Both the position numbers and the translations under genes were made by a program. DNA of 62,840 nt, taken from positions 1 through 62,840 of the forward strand of contig LUZK01000072.1 in assembly GCA_001603595.1 (NCBI GenBank), given 5' to 3'. Positions within the stretch are counted from its first letter, which is position 1, and every line of letters begins with the position of its first letter. Shown here piece after piece: positions 44,553 through 54,136 of this stretch. The notes below the pieces were generated by a model. That model did not search any database. It was not told where the DNA came from and saw only the letters and a list, made by a program, of their open reading frames with translations. Source of the stretch: Bacteroidales bacterium Bact_19. Lineage in GTDB: Bacteria; Bacteroidota; Bacteroidia; Bacteroidales; ML635J-15.

Positions 44553-45994
44553 TTTTTGCTGCTTGCCAAAAAAATATTTTTGAAAATAATCGGGAAAATA
44601 GATAAAAACCCAATAATCAGGACTTTTATTTTCGTTAATGAATTAATTTTAAAAATTGACCTTATGATAAATGAAGGTCTTAAATAGAACTTTAAATATG
44701 TTTTTCTGTAATATTTCTGTAATGTTTTAAAATCCAAAGTTTCGTGTTCAACAATCTGGTAATTACCTTCATATTTATCCCAATCATATGTTAATATTTT
44801 TCCTTTAATGTGAGCATCTTTAAACATTTGAGATCCGGGTATTGCAGTAGTAATAGTAACTTGAATCATGTCGGGGTTAAGTTTTTTCAATAATCTTATA
44901 TTTTCATTTAAAATTGACTCTGTGTCTCCTGGATTACCCAACATAATGGCAGCTCTAGCTTCTATGCCGGCTTTTTTTGTTTCTCTGATAGCATAAAAAA
45001 TATCTTCAGGTTTAGTTTTTTTATTTATATTTTTGAGTACAACTTCATTAAAACTTTCAATCCCGAACATTATTTGATAACATCCTGCTTTTTTCATTTT
45101 TTTTAGCAATTCGGGATAAACCCTGTCAACTCGAGAAGAACATGTCCAACTAATCTTAATTTTATTTTCAATTATTAAATCACAGAATTTTTCAATGCGA
45201 TTTTTATCGGAAATAAAAGTGTCATCGTAAAAAATAATTTGATTTATTCCGTATTTATAATGCAAAATCTTTACTTCCTCAAGCATTCTTTCCGGAGACA
45301 TAACGCTTAAATAGTTTCCTGTTACTCTGCTGCAAAAAGTACATCTGCCCGGACAACCTCTTGCAGTTACCATTATTGTTGCCGGAAGTCTTTTGTATGT
45401 CCCTATTAGTGGTTTGCTTTTATGGATTGGGATAATGCTATAATCGGGGAAAGGAAGCGAATCCAAGTTTTTTATTCTCTCTCTCGGTGGATTGATTATA
45501 ATATTATTTTCTTTTCTGTAAGCAAGTCCTTTAATTTCACTTGGATTAGGGCTTTGCAACAATTCTAATAAAGTAATTTCTCCTTCACCAACTGCAACAT
45601 AATCAATATGGCTGTGTTTTAAAACGTCTTCAGGAAGAGCTGTTGGATGTGCTCCTCCAAAGACAATTTTAGAATGCGGAAATTTTTTCTTTATTTTTTC
45701 AGATATTCGGTAGGTAGTATTAACGGTTTGAGTGGTACAAGAGAATCCGAAAAATAATGCCTCTATGTTGCTAAATCTTTTTTCAAATTCTATTTCGAAA
45801 GATTCTTCCGGTATTTGTTCAAGATTACAATCAAATATTGAAGTCTTGAAGCCGTGATAATTTAGAAATCCTGCAAGAGAAAGCACTCCCGGACTGTGAA
45901 ATCTGTATTCTATAGCCTTCCAAATAAACCCTTCTGTTGGTTGATATCTTGGAATTATAAATATAATATCATATTTTAGAATTTTAAAGTTCAT
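44549..45994 (-). CDS. B12-binding-type radical SAM protein, second of a tandem trio
   Basis: Protein of 481 residues. B12-type domain: SPGVLSLAGFLNYHG, VFGGAHPTALPEDV, YVAVGEGEITL. Radical SAM motif: C214-PGR-C218-TF-C221, with IIFYDDTFISDKNRI and QIMFGIESFNEVVL. A hydrophobic C-terminal tail (VLIIGFLSIFPIIF) suggests membrane association. It is coupled to its neighbours by 4-base overlaps at both ends. Confidence 0.87.
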   Translation of the reverse strand: MNFKILKYDIIFIIPRYQPTEGFIWKAIEYRFHSPGVLSLAGFLNYHGFKTSIFDCNLEQIPEESFEIEFEKRFSNIEALFFGFSCTTQTVNTTYRISEKIKKKFPHSKIVFGGAHPTALPEDVLKHSHIDYVAVGEGEITLLELLQSPNPSEIKGLAYRKENNIIINPPRERIKNLDSLPFPDYSIIPIHKSKPLIGTYKRLPATIMVTARGCPGRCTFCSRVTGNYLSVMSPERMLEEVKILHYKYGINQIIFYDDTFISDKNRIEKFCDLIIENKIKISWTCSSRVDRVYPELLKKMKKAGCYQIMFGIESFNEVVLKNINKKTKPEDIFYAIRETKKAGIEARAAIMLGNPGDTESILNENIRLLKKLNPDMIQVTITTAIPGSQMFKDAHIKGKILTYDWDKYEGNYQIVEHETLDFKTLQKYYRKTYLKFYLRPSFIIRSIFKINSLTKIKVLIIGFLSIFPIIFKNIFLASSKK

Positions 45995-47403
45995 GAGGAA
46001 ACGATTTTAACAAATCCCTTAAGCCCTCTCAAAGCATTCTTTATAGCGTTCCATGAATTGATACTTTTTATAGTATTAAAAATAATTTTTGGTCTTAAGT
46101 AAAATTTAAGATACAATTTTCTTTGGATGGCAAATAACTCTTTTTCAGTAAATATTTTATGTTTATAAAGAACTTTGCTGAGGTTGTAATCTGCCCAGTT
46201 TTCGTTAATCACTCTTCCTTCGTTTTTTGCTTCGATATAAAACTGAGAACCAGGCATTGGAACTGCAATAAATACTTGAAAAAAATCGGTGTCAAGTTTT
46301 AAAAGTTTTTTCCCGGTTTTTTCTAAACTTTCTCTTGTCTCGGTTGGCGTTCCAATAATTAGAGAAATCCGGGATTCGATCCCAGCTTTTCTGGTTAATA
46401 TTAGTGCTTTCTGAATTTGTTCGACGGTTATGCCTTTTTTTACATCTAATAGAATTTTTTCATCAAGACTTTCTGCTCCATACATAATAACAAAACATCC
46501 AGCTTTTTTCATCAAGCCTAAGATTTCTTCGTCCACGGTATCAACTCTTGCAAAGCAACTCCAGTGTAGATTTAAATTTTCATCAATGATCCTGTTGCAA
46601 AGGGTTTTAATAAAATTTTTGTTGCATGTTATGGTGTCGTCATAAAAGTGGAATTGTTTAATTTTAAATTTTTCTTTTAAATATTTGATTTCATCTATTA
46701 TTTGATCAATTGTTTTAAATCTTAACTTGTGTCCTGTGATTCTTGCACAAAAAGTGCATTTATAAGGGCAACCTCTTGAAGTAATTATTCCAATTGCGGG
46801 GCGTTTGCTGTTAAGCGAAGCCGGTGGCGGAACATATTTCTCAAATTCCAATAAATCGTATGCCGGTATTGGTAATTTTGAAATTTCAATTTCTTTGGCA
46901 GGAATTTTTATAATATTTGGGTGTGGATTTTTTTCAAATAAATTATCCGGACTTAAATCATTATTTTTTATTAGTTCGCAAAGTGTATATTCGCCTTCTC
47001 CTGTAATTAAAAAATCGGCATTTTGACATTCATCAAAAATTCTTTTTTTTAGAACAGTTATGTGTGGTCCTCCTAAAACAATTTTTATTTCCGGAAAGTT
47101 AGATTTTATAATCTCGGCAATTTTATATGCATTGTATGCCACTGGTGTACAAACCGATATCCCAACCCATTTAGGAATGCCGAAATCTTTTATTTTTTTT
47201 ATTAAGAAGGATTCTAAGTTTGAATGTTTTAGTTTTGATTGAATTGTTAAATCGAGGATGTTTGTTTTTATGCCATTTTCACGTAAGTATCCTGCAATTG
47301 AAAGAAGACCTACAGGAGGCATAGAATATGTAAAAGAATTTAATATACTTCCTTTACCTGAAATAAAATACGGAACTATCAACAAACAAGAATTATCTTG
47401 CAT
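45991..47403 (-). CDS. B12-binding-type radical SAM protein, first of a tandem trio
   Basis: Protein of 470 residues. B12-type domain: PPVGLLSIAGYLRENG, VLGGPHITVLKKR, FLITGEGEYTL. Radical SAM motif: C212-PYK-C216-TF-C219, with QFHFYDDTITCNKNFI and VIMYGAESLDEKIL. It starts with ATG and is followed by an ATGA overlap into the next paralogue. Upstream lies the decayed SGNH gene, so the trio may originally have been transcribed from the epimerase/ABC exporter operon. Confidence 0.87.
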   Translation of the reverse strand: MQDNSCLLIVPYFISGKGSILNSFTYSMPPVGLLSIAGYLRENGIKTNILDLTIQSKLKHSNLESFLIKKIKDFGIPKWVGISVCTPVAYNAYKIAEIIKSNFPEIKIVLGGPHITVLKKRIFDECQNADFLITGEGEYTLCELIKNNDLSPDNLFEKNPHPNIIKIPAKEIEISKLPIPAYDLLEFEKYVPPPASLNSKRPAIGIITSRGCPYKCTFCARITGHKLRFKTIDQIIDEIKYLKEKFKIKQFHFYDDTITCNKNFIKTLCNRIIDENLNLHWSCFARVDTVDEEILGLMKKAGCFVIMYGAESLDEKILLDVKKGITVEQIQKALILTRKAGIESRISLIIGTPTETRESLEKTGKKLLKLDTDFFQVFIAVPMPGSQFYIEAKNEGRVINENWADYNLSKVLYKHKIFTEKELFAIQRKLYLKFYLRPKIIFNTIKSINSWNAIKNALRGLKGFVKIVSS

Positions 47404-47435
47404 CCTCAGAAATTTATTGTAAAAATAAAAAAAAA

Positions 47436-48690
47436 TTAGTTATTTATGTTGTTTTGAATAAGAAGACGTATTTTCTTATAAATAATTTCTGCACAAATTC
47501 TATTTCCGTCAAATGTTAGATGGCAATAATCGGTGTAAAATTCAAAATTATGATATTTATCAGCAATTTGCTTGTTCATGTCAATGAAATAAAATTCATG
47601 TATGAGTGAAAGGCTTTCTATTTTATTACTCAGGTAATCATCAAAAAAATATTTTAAAACTATATTTCCGTAATGTTCAATTTTTTTAGGCTGTCGGGAT
47701 TCATTTCGGGAGAACTTAATGATATATTGATGGGGTTAATTTGGTTTTGCATTTTTAATTCTGTTGTTGTTAATTTTATTAATTTGCCTGTAAAGCATTG
47801 GTTGTAAGACAAATACAAAGTCTGTTTTGTTTATTCTTGTCAACGCATTAAACATTATTATTAGGTCGGTGAATTGGGTTATTGTTGCTACTAAATTCGT
47901 TTTTATTTTCAAGTAATCATCTTTTGAATAACTTGAATAATCATAATTAAGGAGACGTACGGATAATTTTTTTCTTGTTTTTTCACTTTTTGATTTAGAA
48001 ATCAAGAATGAAAAATAATCTAGAAGTTCTTTAGTTTTAAAAAGATTAGCAAAGGATTTATTTTTAGAGTTGGTTCCTAAATTTAGATATTTAGGAAATG
48101 TGTATTTTTTATCTTCAAAATATGGATTTTCCCCTGCTATTGTTGAAAGGTCATTTTGTCCATCGAAAGAAATAATTATGTCGGGATTAAAAAATTTGAT
48201 TAAAGAAATATATAAGTTTAAAGATTGATTAATTTTTCTTCTGCTTGAGCAGGCATTAATTACTTGAAAATTGTATTCCGGAAAATTTTGTTGGAGGAGT
48301 TTGCTTTATTGACCGCATATTCCAGATTCGTACGAATATAAACCCTGCGGGTATTTTTTTATTTTGTCGTAAGGTTCTGATTGTCCGCTGCCGAATGCCG
48401 CCGATCCTCCAACCATAAATATTCTGATACATTTTTTGTTTTTTTTAGTTCTAAAGGGTCCGGAAAAATAAATCTATAAGCATTAATTTTTACATCCTTT
48501 TCTTCCGAATTATTTTTTATTGTTGTATATATAAATACCGGAGTATTTTCAAAAACGCAAAAAGGAGATGTAATTCTATTGTATTTTTTTGCTGTAAGTG
48601 AAGGTAATAGTGATAATAATATTGAATTTATAATCTCAATACTGAAAAAAATATTAGGAGTAAAAAGAAAATCGCATTGAGGTCACTTTT
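47436..48690 (-). pseudogene. Decayed SGNH/GDSL hydrolase gene
   Basis: No intact frame spans this 1.25 kb, but the minus strand shows an SGNH hydrolase in pieces. An N-terminal region shifts frame before SGPFRTKKNKKCIRIF. Next comes the nucleophile block MVGGSAAFGSGQS (near 48400), which is followed by an in-frame TAA (near 48307). DIIISFDGQNDL (block III) and an open stretch 48005-47736 follow. Another stop near 47734 and at least one further frame change precede the C-terminal FYTDYCHLTFDGNRICAEII with the Asp-His pair. The largest open piece (89 residues) has no catalytic residues. The intact gene would have encoded a protein of roughly 400 residues similar in kind to the SGNH protein at 35148. 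Confidence 0.82.
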
Positions 48691-48698
48691 TGTTTTTA

Positions 48699-49553
48699 TT
48701 AAATTATTTTTTTTAGAAAATAAATTAATCCTGCAAAGAAATACAAAAGTCTGTAATATTTTCTGATTTTAATCGCGTTTTCCTGAATGTTTTTAAATGA
48801 AGAAATTATTAAAATGAAATGGGCTGCTGATGCAGCAAAAAATGAAAGGAATGTTTCATAATCGAGTATTTTCAGATAAAACAAAAGATACAGATAAACC
48901 ATGTTGAATCCAAGTAAGGTAGTTATAGCATAAGTAGAAGTTTTGATGCCGAATTTAATGGGTGTGGTTTTAAATCCGGATGAATTATCTGCGTTATAAT
49001 CAATAATTTCGTGAAGTAAATGTCCGCAACTAAAAGCAATTGAAAAATATATTGCGAGTAATATTGCGTTCAAACTTATATCTTTAAAAACCATCCAAGC
49101 TAGAATAAAATGAAATATTTGGGCAATAAAATGAATTAGTGTTCCATAAATAGCTTTTTGTTTAAGTCCGTATTTAGGATGTGAATAAAAAGTCCAAAGT
49201 ATTAAAATAATAATGCTAAAAACTATAGTGAAAGGATTTAAAAATAATGAAATGGCAATTACAAAAAATGAAGCTGTAAAAAATGAACTAATGAAAAATT
49301 TTGGAGAAACAGAAAAAAGGCTTTGCAAACGAAGGTTATATTTATCGTCATCAATTCCTGCATAGGCGTTAAAACTATAAACGGCAAAAACAATAAATAC
49401 GCTTAAAATGCCTAAAGCTAAAATCTTATAAATCTCGTTTATTCCAACTGTGTCAATTGCAAAAAATCCACCGATAAGAAAAAATCCGCTCATCATTATA
49501 ACTTCGGGGATTCGGAAAGCTGTGATATATTTATTTAATTTATTTTCTAACAT
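48699..49553 (-). CDS. UbiA family prenyltransferase
   Basis: Integral membrane prenyltransferase of 284 residues with seven to nine TM segments. The two Asp-rich motifs are visible: NAYAGIDDDKYN near 62-73 (NxxxDxxxD type) and EIIDYNADNSSGFKTTP near 176-192. UbiA enzymes attach isoprenoid chains to aromatic rings or, in decaprenyl-phosphate ribose synthesis, to sugar phosphates. In a glycan export operon the latter kind of role, or formation of a lipid anchor, is possible (inference). It is the last intact gene of the six-gene operon that begins with the epimerase, overlapping the preceding gene by 14 bases. Confidence 0.82.
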   Translation of the reverse strand: MLENKLNKYITAFRIPEVIMMSGFFLIGGFFAIDTVGINEIYKILALGILSVFIVFAVYSFNAYAGIDDDKYNLRLQSLFSVSPKFFISSFFTASFFVIAISLFLNPFTIVFSIIILILWTFYSHPKYGLKQKAIYGTLIHFIAQIFHFILAWMVFKDISLNAILLAIYFSIAFSCGHLLHEIIDYNADNSSGFKTTPIKFGIKTSTYAITTLLGFNMVYLYLLFYLKILDYETFLSFFAASAAHFILIISSFKNIQENAIKIRKYYRLLYFFAGLIYFLKKII

Positions 49554-50091
49554 CTATCCTTGTTTTTTTGTCATTTTTTAAAAAGTAATCTATATAATTA
49601 TCCAATAAAGTATGAATATTAATTAATCTAAAGATTTTGCCAGTATTTTTTTCTTTGATAAACTGAATTTCAAAATGACAATTTCGATTTGCAAAACTTT
49701 CAAACTCAAAAGAAGCAAAATTAAAAACATTTTCAAATGAATGGGAAACTAAAGCAAAATCCATTCGGTTATCATAGATGCAATTTAAAATATCTTTGAC
49801 CAAATTTGCATAATTGTCCGAATCCAATCTTTCATTCTCGAAATATATTAATTTAATCTCGGAACAAAATTCCGACTTTTTAATCTCACTTTCGATATGA
49901 AAAAAAAATTTTGTTGTATCTTCAGGAAAATAGTTTTTTAATTCATTTTGTTCGGCCTGTAGAATAATAACAGCTGAATTATATAATAATTCTCTATGTT
50001 TATTTTTAAGAAAAATTGCTGAAAACACAACAATAAGCACTATTGTGAATACAGAAAAATAAAGCCAAAATATGTATTTATTTTTTTTCAT
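49540..50091 (-). CDS. Hypothetical single-pass membrane protein
   Basis: Not recognised. The 183 residues have one N-terminal TM helix (about 8-28, YFSVFTIVLIVVFSAIFL) and then a soluble domain rich in Phe, Glu and Asn, presumably extracytoplasmic. There are no cysteine motifs or catalytic signatures that I can identify. It overlaps both neighbours by 14 bases in the exporter operon, so it probably acts together with the 676-residue membrane protein or the UbiA enzyme. Confidence 0.65.
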   Translation of the reverse strand: MKKNKYIFWLYFSVFTIVLIVVFSAIFLKNKHRELLYNSAVIILQAEQNELKNYFPEDTTKFFFHIESEIKKSEFCSEIKLIYFENERLDSDNYANLVKDILNCIYDNRMDFALVSHSFENVFNFASFEFESFANRNCHFEIQFIKEKNTGKIFRLINIHTLLDNYIDYFLKNDKKTRIDVRK

Positions 50092-52108
50092 ATTTTTTCA
50101 ATGAATGATTTATTTCTGTTTCGTCAAATGAAATTTTATCCGTATTAAAGTACCTGTTGTATTTTTTTATCCAAAGTTTTAATTCGGGGTCTGAGCCAAT
50201 CAAATCTTTTTCGTGAACAAAAATAGTTGCAGGTTTATTCTTTATTTCACCTATTATTATTTTAGAAGAACCTGATTTAGTTCCATTTTCGATTTTAAAA
50301 AATCTTTCTTTTATTTCGTAGTCGAAATTTTTGTATGTGCCATTTGTTAATTCTATGTAAATTTGTTTTAATTGATTATCTGTGTATAATATTTGTATTA
50401 TAAAAAATAAAACAATAAAAAAAGAAAATAAATTTATATACTTTAAAATGTTGGAATTTAATTTTTTTAATGTCACTTTATGCAATATCAATACTAATAA
50501 AATATAAAACAAGAATATATATAACCATTGGATATAATTTATCAATCTAACCGGATAACCTTCGTTAAACATATTTCTATTTGTGAATGCAAAAATGTAA
50601 TAAATAAAGTACATAGTTATTAATCCCGAAATAAAAAATATGACAAGGTCTTTTGTCTTTAAAGAAGTTGAAAAATCGATTTTCTTACAGATAATAGTTC
50701 CAAGAAAAATAATAGGGATACTTATTAGATTAAAAAATGTCCATTCAAACAAAATTTTAAAAAAGGGGAAAAATGTGAGATTAAAAGTTTCGATAACGTA
50801 AGATAGGTTGTATTGTATCGGCGATCCTAATGTTCTGTGAGAATTTCCCGGGATCATAAAAATGAATGAACTCGAAATTAAAGCAGAAAGAATCAAAGCA
50901 ATTGTTTCGTGCTTGAATTTATTAATGTTTTTTGATGAGAATTGCCACCAAACAATTATAAAAATAATATAAGCATTCAGAAAAATATTTAATTCGATAG
51001 TGCCGTAACTTAAGAAAAGAAAAATTAAAGCTAATATTAATCTGCGTAAGCGTTTTTTTTGATTTTGATCAATAATAGCTAAATAATAAAATGTTGACCA
51101 AATAATAACAGACAGAATTCCAAACAAATAAACATAACTCGAACCAATGTAAAAAAAGTCATAAGCAATTCCCGGACTAAAAATTAAATGTGTTGTAAAA
51201 ATTATTAAACTTAAAATTAGAACTGAAGGTAGTGAAATACTTTTCTTAAAAAATGTTTTCAAACTCCAAAAAATTATTAGTAGAGTAATTATTACAACTA
51301 AAATCGAGTTTAGTCTGTGAAATTCTATTCCACCAATAGCAAATGGGCTTAATCCATAAAGGAAATTAGTGAAAAATCTGGCATCATAAACCAATAAAAT
51401 AATAAAGCCGTTTTTCAGAAAATTGAAATCTCCTTTTTTAGTTGAAAGTGCTATATCTTCTGCATTTGGATACGTGTATGATGCCGCAATTAATAATAAG
51501 ACAAAGCAAACTGCTAATATTGAGATAGTTGTAAATAGAGCAAAATTTCCTAGTTTCTTATCAAAAGAAGAATTATATAAGCAGGCCGTTTTATAAACCA
51601 AAATTGAAAAAATAAATAATAATATTAATGCAATAAGCTTTTGCAAGTTTGTTATTAAAACATTACTCAATTTTTTATATAAACTAATTTCTCCGATTCT
51701 TTCGACGATTATTGTATTCTGTTGATAGCGAGACTCAAAACTTGTTTTGTTGTTTTTGTAAAATATTTCTACCTGCAAATCATTATTTTCAGCACTGGAT
51801 ATTTTTTGGGTTTCGATAATAATATTTTTATAATAGCCTGTTTTTATCAGAAAAGAATTTTTACCATCTGAAGGCTCCAACTTTGTTTTAAAACCTAAAG
51901 GACCGGTTAAATAAACTGTAATATCTTTAAGATTTTCGTTTGAAAGTATTTTTATCGAAACAGGGCTCAGGACATTGATTTGTTTGATATAAATAAAAAA
52001 TGCACCAATAAAAAATATAAATATCAAAAAGAAAAAGATTTTGAAATCTTTTCTTTTAACTCGATTTGATAGGCCGGAAAAAAATCTACAAATTTTCATC
52101 GGCTGCAT
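50078..52108 (-). CDS. Large polytopic membrane protein, possible lipid-linked glycosyltransferase
   Basis: Protein of 676 residues with an N-terminal TM helix, a beta-rich domain of about 110 residues, and about 11 further TM segments, ending in a small soluble tail. NAEDIALSTKKGDF and YDARFFTNFLYG after the second TM region resemble the loop motifs of DUF6056-like and GT39/GT83-type membrane proteins in surface polysaccharide loci, but the assignment is tentative. Its general layout (TM, beta domain, many TM) is like that of the protein at 38015. The start overlaps the ABC ATPase gene by 23 bases; ATG 52099 is an alternative. Confidence 0.6.
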   Translation of the reverse strand: MQPMKICRFFSGLSNRVKRKDFKIFFFLIFIFFIGAFFIYIKQINVLSPVSIKILSNENLKDITVYLTGPLGFKTKLEPSDGKNSFLIKTGYYKNIIIETQKISSAENNDLQVEIFYKNNKTSFESRYQQNTIIVERIGEISLYKKLSNVLITNLQKLIALILLFIFSILVYKTACLYNSSFDKKLGNFALFTTISILAVCFVLLLIAASYTYPNAEDIALSTKKGDFNFLKNGFIILLVYDARFFTNFLYGLSPFAIGGIEFHRLNSILVVIITLLIIFWSLKTFFKKSISLPSVLILSLIIFTTHLIFSPGIAYDFFYIGSSYVYLFGILSVIIWSTFYYLAIIDQNQKKRLRRLILALIFLFLSYGTIELNIFLNAYIIFIIVWWQFSSKNINKFKHETIALILSALISSSFIFMIPGNSHRTLGSPIQYNLSYVIETFNLTFFPFFKILFEWTFFNLISIPIIFLGTIICKKIDFSTSLKTKDLVIFFISGLITMYFIYYIFAFTNRNMFNEGYPVRLINYIQWLYIFLFYILLVLILHKVTLKKLNSNILKYINLFSFFIVLFFIIQILYTDNQLKQIYIELTNGTYKNFDYEIKERFFKIENGTKSGSSKIIIGEIKNKPATIFVHEKDLIGSDPELKLWIKKYNRYFNTDKISFDETEINHSLKKYEKK

Positions 52109-53321
52109 GTGATTTTTTAATAATTTCTGTATCTATTCTAATTATCCCTGTAAAATTATCGGTTTTATTTTCGGAATGAAAAAATTCTATTGTCAGGAGG
52201 TTTCTGTAATTGCATAAAATATGATTATTTTCATCTAAAAATGCTGCTTCGAATCCGTATTGAGAATTGCTGAATGTAAAAGGTTTAAAAATAATTGTGA
52301 TTTCCTCACCTGTACTCTCGCTTTCATTGCCAAGGGAAATTTTTTGAGTGTTCAGAAGGTTCCCGTTAAAATCACTAATCATTAGAGCAAAAATTATTTT
52401 TTGTTTTATATTTGACTTAATTTTAATTAAAATTTCAATAGGTTTATCATAAAATATTTTATCGCTGTTTGAAAAGCCTTTGTTTGATATTCTAAAAAAT
52501 AAAATATCAGTATCAAAGGATGGATTTGATTTAAACTTTAAGATATCGTGTTTTTCTAACTCTAAAAAATATGCAAGCTTTTTATTTTGCTTTTGTATTA
52601 TTCTTTGATATTCTATGATTACATCATTCGGATGATCAAATGATATTTGTTCTGATTTTATAAGCAATAACATTCTATCACAGAGATTGTGGATGGTTTT
52701 AGGCACATGTGTAACTATCAAAACTGTTTTGCCTTTTTCTTTAAGTTTTTTTATTTCTGCCAAAGCCTGCCATTGGAATGCGGCATCTCCTACATTTAAT
52801 ATTTCATCAAAAAGATAAATATCTGCTTCTATATTAATTATTATTGAGAAAGCTAAACGCATATACATTCCCGAGGAGTAATATTTTACTTCGGTATTAA
52901 TAAAGTTCGGGAAACCGAAAAGTTCGATTATTTTTTCAATTTTTTTGGCAATTTCTTTTTTTCTTAAACCATAAAGCTGCCCAACGAGAAAGATGTTTTC
53001 GTAACCCGACAATTCTGGTTGAAAGCCTATCCCAATTTCGAGAATTGATGCAAGTTTTCCGTAAATTTCAACTTCACCTTTTGATGGAGGAGTAACCTCT
53101 GCTAGAATTTTTAAAAGCGTACTTTTACCGGCACCGTTTGGACCAATTATTCCTATAATTTCGCCTTGTTTTATTTCTAGGTTAATATCTTTTAGTGCAA
53201 AAAAATTGCTTGATTTATTTGTTTTAAAAATTTTTTGCCAAAAAGAAATTCTATCTAAGCCTTCTTTTTTTAAAAAGACCTTACTCAAATTTTTAATTAC
53301 TATGGCATTATCTCCTCTCAC
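52086..53321 (-). CDS. wzt: ABC transporter ATP-binding protein, Wzt type
   Basis: ATPase of an ABC exporter for surface polysaccharide. The ATPase domain has Walker A GPNGAGKST at 60-68, the signature YSSGMYMRLAFS near 147-158 and Walker B ADIYLFDEIL. The Asp after the usual 'DE' region is retained in NVGDAAF. A C-terminal beta-rich extension of about 150 residues (residues about 260-405) corresponds to the Wzt C-terminal domain, which in known systems binds the non-reducing-end modification of the glycan. The start is GTG overlapping the permease stop as GTGA. Confidence 0.9.
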   Translation of the reverse strand: MRGDNAIVIKNLSKVFLKKEGLDRISFWQKIFKTNKSSNFFALKDINLEIKQGEIIGIIGPNGAGKSTLLKILAEVTPPSKGEVEIYGKLASILEIGIGFQPELSGYENIFLVGQLYGLRKKEIAKKIEKIIELFGFPNFINTEVKYYSSGMYMRLAFSIIINIEADIYLFDEILNVGDAAFQWQALAEIKKLKEKGKTVLIVTHVPKTIHNLCDRMLLLIKSEQISFDHPNDVIIEYQRIIQKQNKKLAYFLELEKHDILKFKSNPSFDTDILFFRISNKGFSNSDKIFYDKPIEILIKIKSNIKQKIIFALMISDFNGNLLNTQKISLGNESESTGEEITIIFKPFTFSNSQYGFEAAFLDENNHILCNYRNLLTIEFFHSENKTDNFTGIIRIDTEIIKKSHAADENL

Positions 53322-54136
53322 AGCAAATCAGTAATTTGTTTTTCGATTTTCTTAAATACTAACACAGCACTTACAAACAAAATTAGAATAATTCCAAAAC
53401 CGATTAAATATTCTGCATCAGGATTTGACCCGCCAAATAAAAACCATCTGAAATATTCTGCAACTCCTGCTATTGGATTTATGTATAAAATAAATCTGAA
53501 GTTTTCCGGAACTATTGTCCCCGGATAAAATACCGGTGTAATGAAAATCAGAAAATTTGTAATTTGAATAATAATTTGGCTTAAATCACGCACAAATAAA
53601 GATAATATTGCCGACCACAAGCCCACAGCTAATCCACAAACTATTAACCAAACCAGCAGAATAGGTATGAATAACCAAAAGATGTTAAACTGCATTCCGA
53701 AAGCTGTAAACAAAATGACAAAAATTATAAAACCTGCTCCAAAATCAACTAATCCCGGAAGAATCTTTGCCAACACTAAATTTATTCTTGGAAAGTAAAG
53801 TTTGTTTATTAGATGCTCAGATTGTATTAAAATTCCGCTACTGTTGCCTACAAGATACGAAAAATACTGCCAGACTATTATCCCCGGTAATGCAAATACA
53901 GGATATGGAATATCGCCTGTGTTAATTTTTATAGCTTTTCCAAAGATTAACCAGTAAATGGCTAATCCTAACAAACTTTGAATTATGCTCAGAAATAGAC
54001 CTGAATAATTTTGGGCATATTTATTTTTTATCTCACCAACGGCAACAGAATATGAAAAATATCTGAAATCGAAAATCTGTTTTAGATATTCCGACAAGCT
54101 GATATTATTATTTTGGGAGATTATCTTTCTTTCCAT
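53318..54136 (-). CDS. wzm: ABC-2 type polysaccharide export permease, Wzm type
   Basis: Inner-membrane permease of about 272 residues with six TM segments, matching the Wzm/ABC-2 transporter family. The N-terminal helix YLKQIFDFRYFSYSVAVGEI and the segment NKYAQNYSGLFLSIIQ are typical, as is SLFVRDLSQIIIQITNFLIF in the middle. With Wzt it exports a finished polysaccharide or glycolipid on a lipid carrier. ATG 54136 overlaps the epimerase stop as TGATG; a GTG one codon earlier is an alternative start. Confidence 0.9.
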   Translation of the reverse strand: MERKIISQNNNISLSEYLKQIFDFRYFSYSVAVGEIKNKYAQNYSGLFLSIIQSLLGLAIYWLIFGKAIKINTGDIPYPVFALPGIIVWQYFSYLVGNSSGILIQSEHLINKLYFPRINLVLAKILPGLVDFGAGFIIFVILFTAFGMQFNIFWLFIPILLVWLIVCGLAVGLWSAILSLFVRDLSQIIIQITNFLIFITPVFYPGTIVPENFRFILYINPIAGVAEYFRWFLFGGSNPDAEYLIGFGIILILFVSAVLVFKKIEKQITDLL

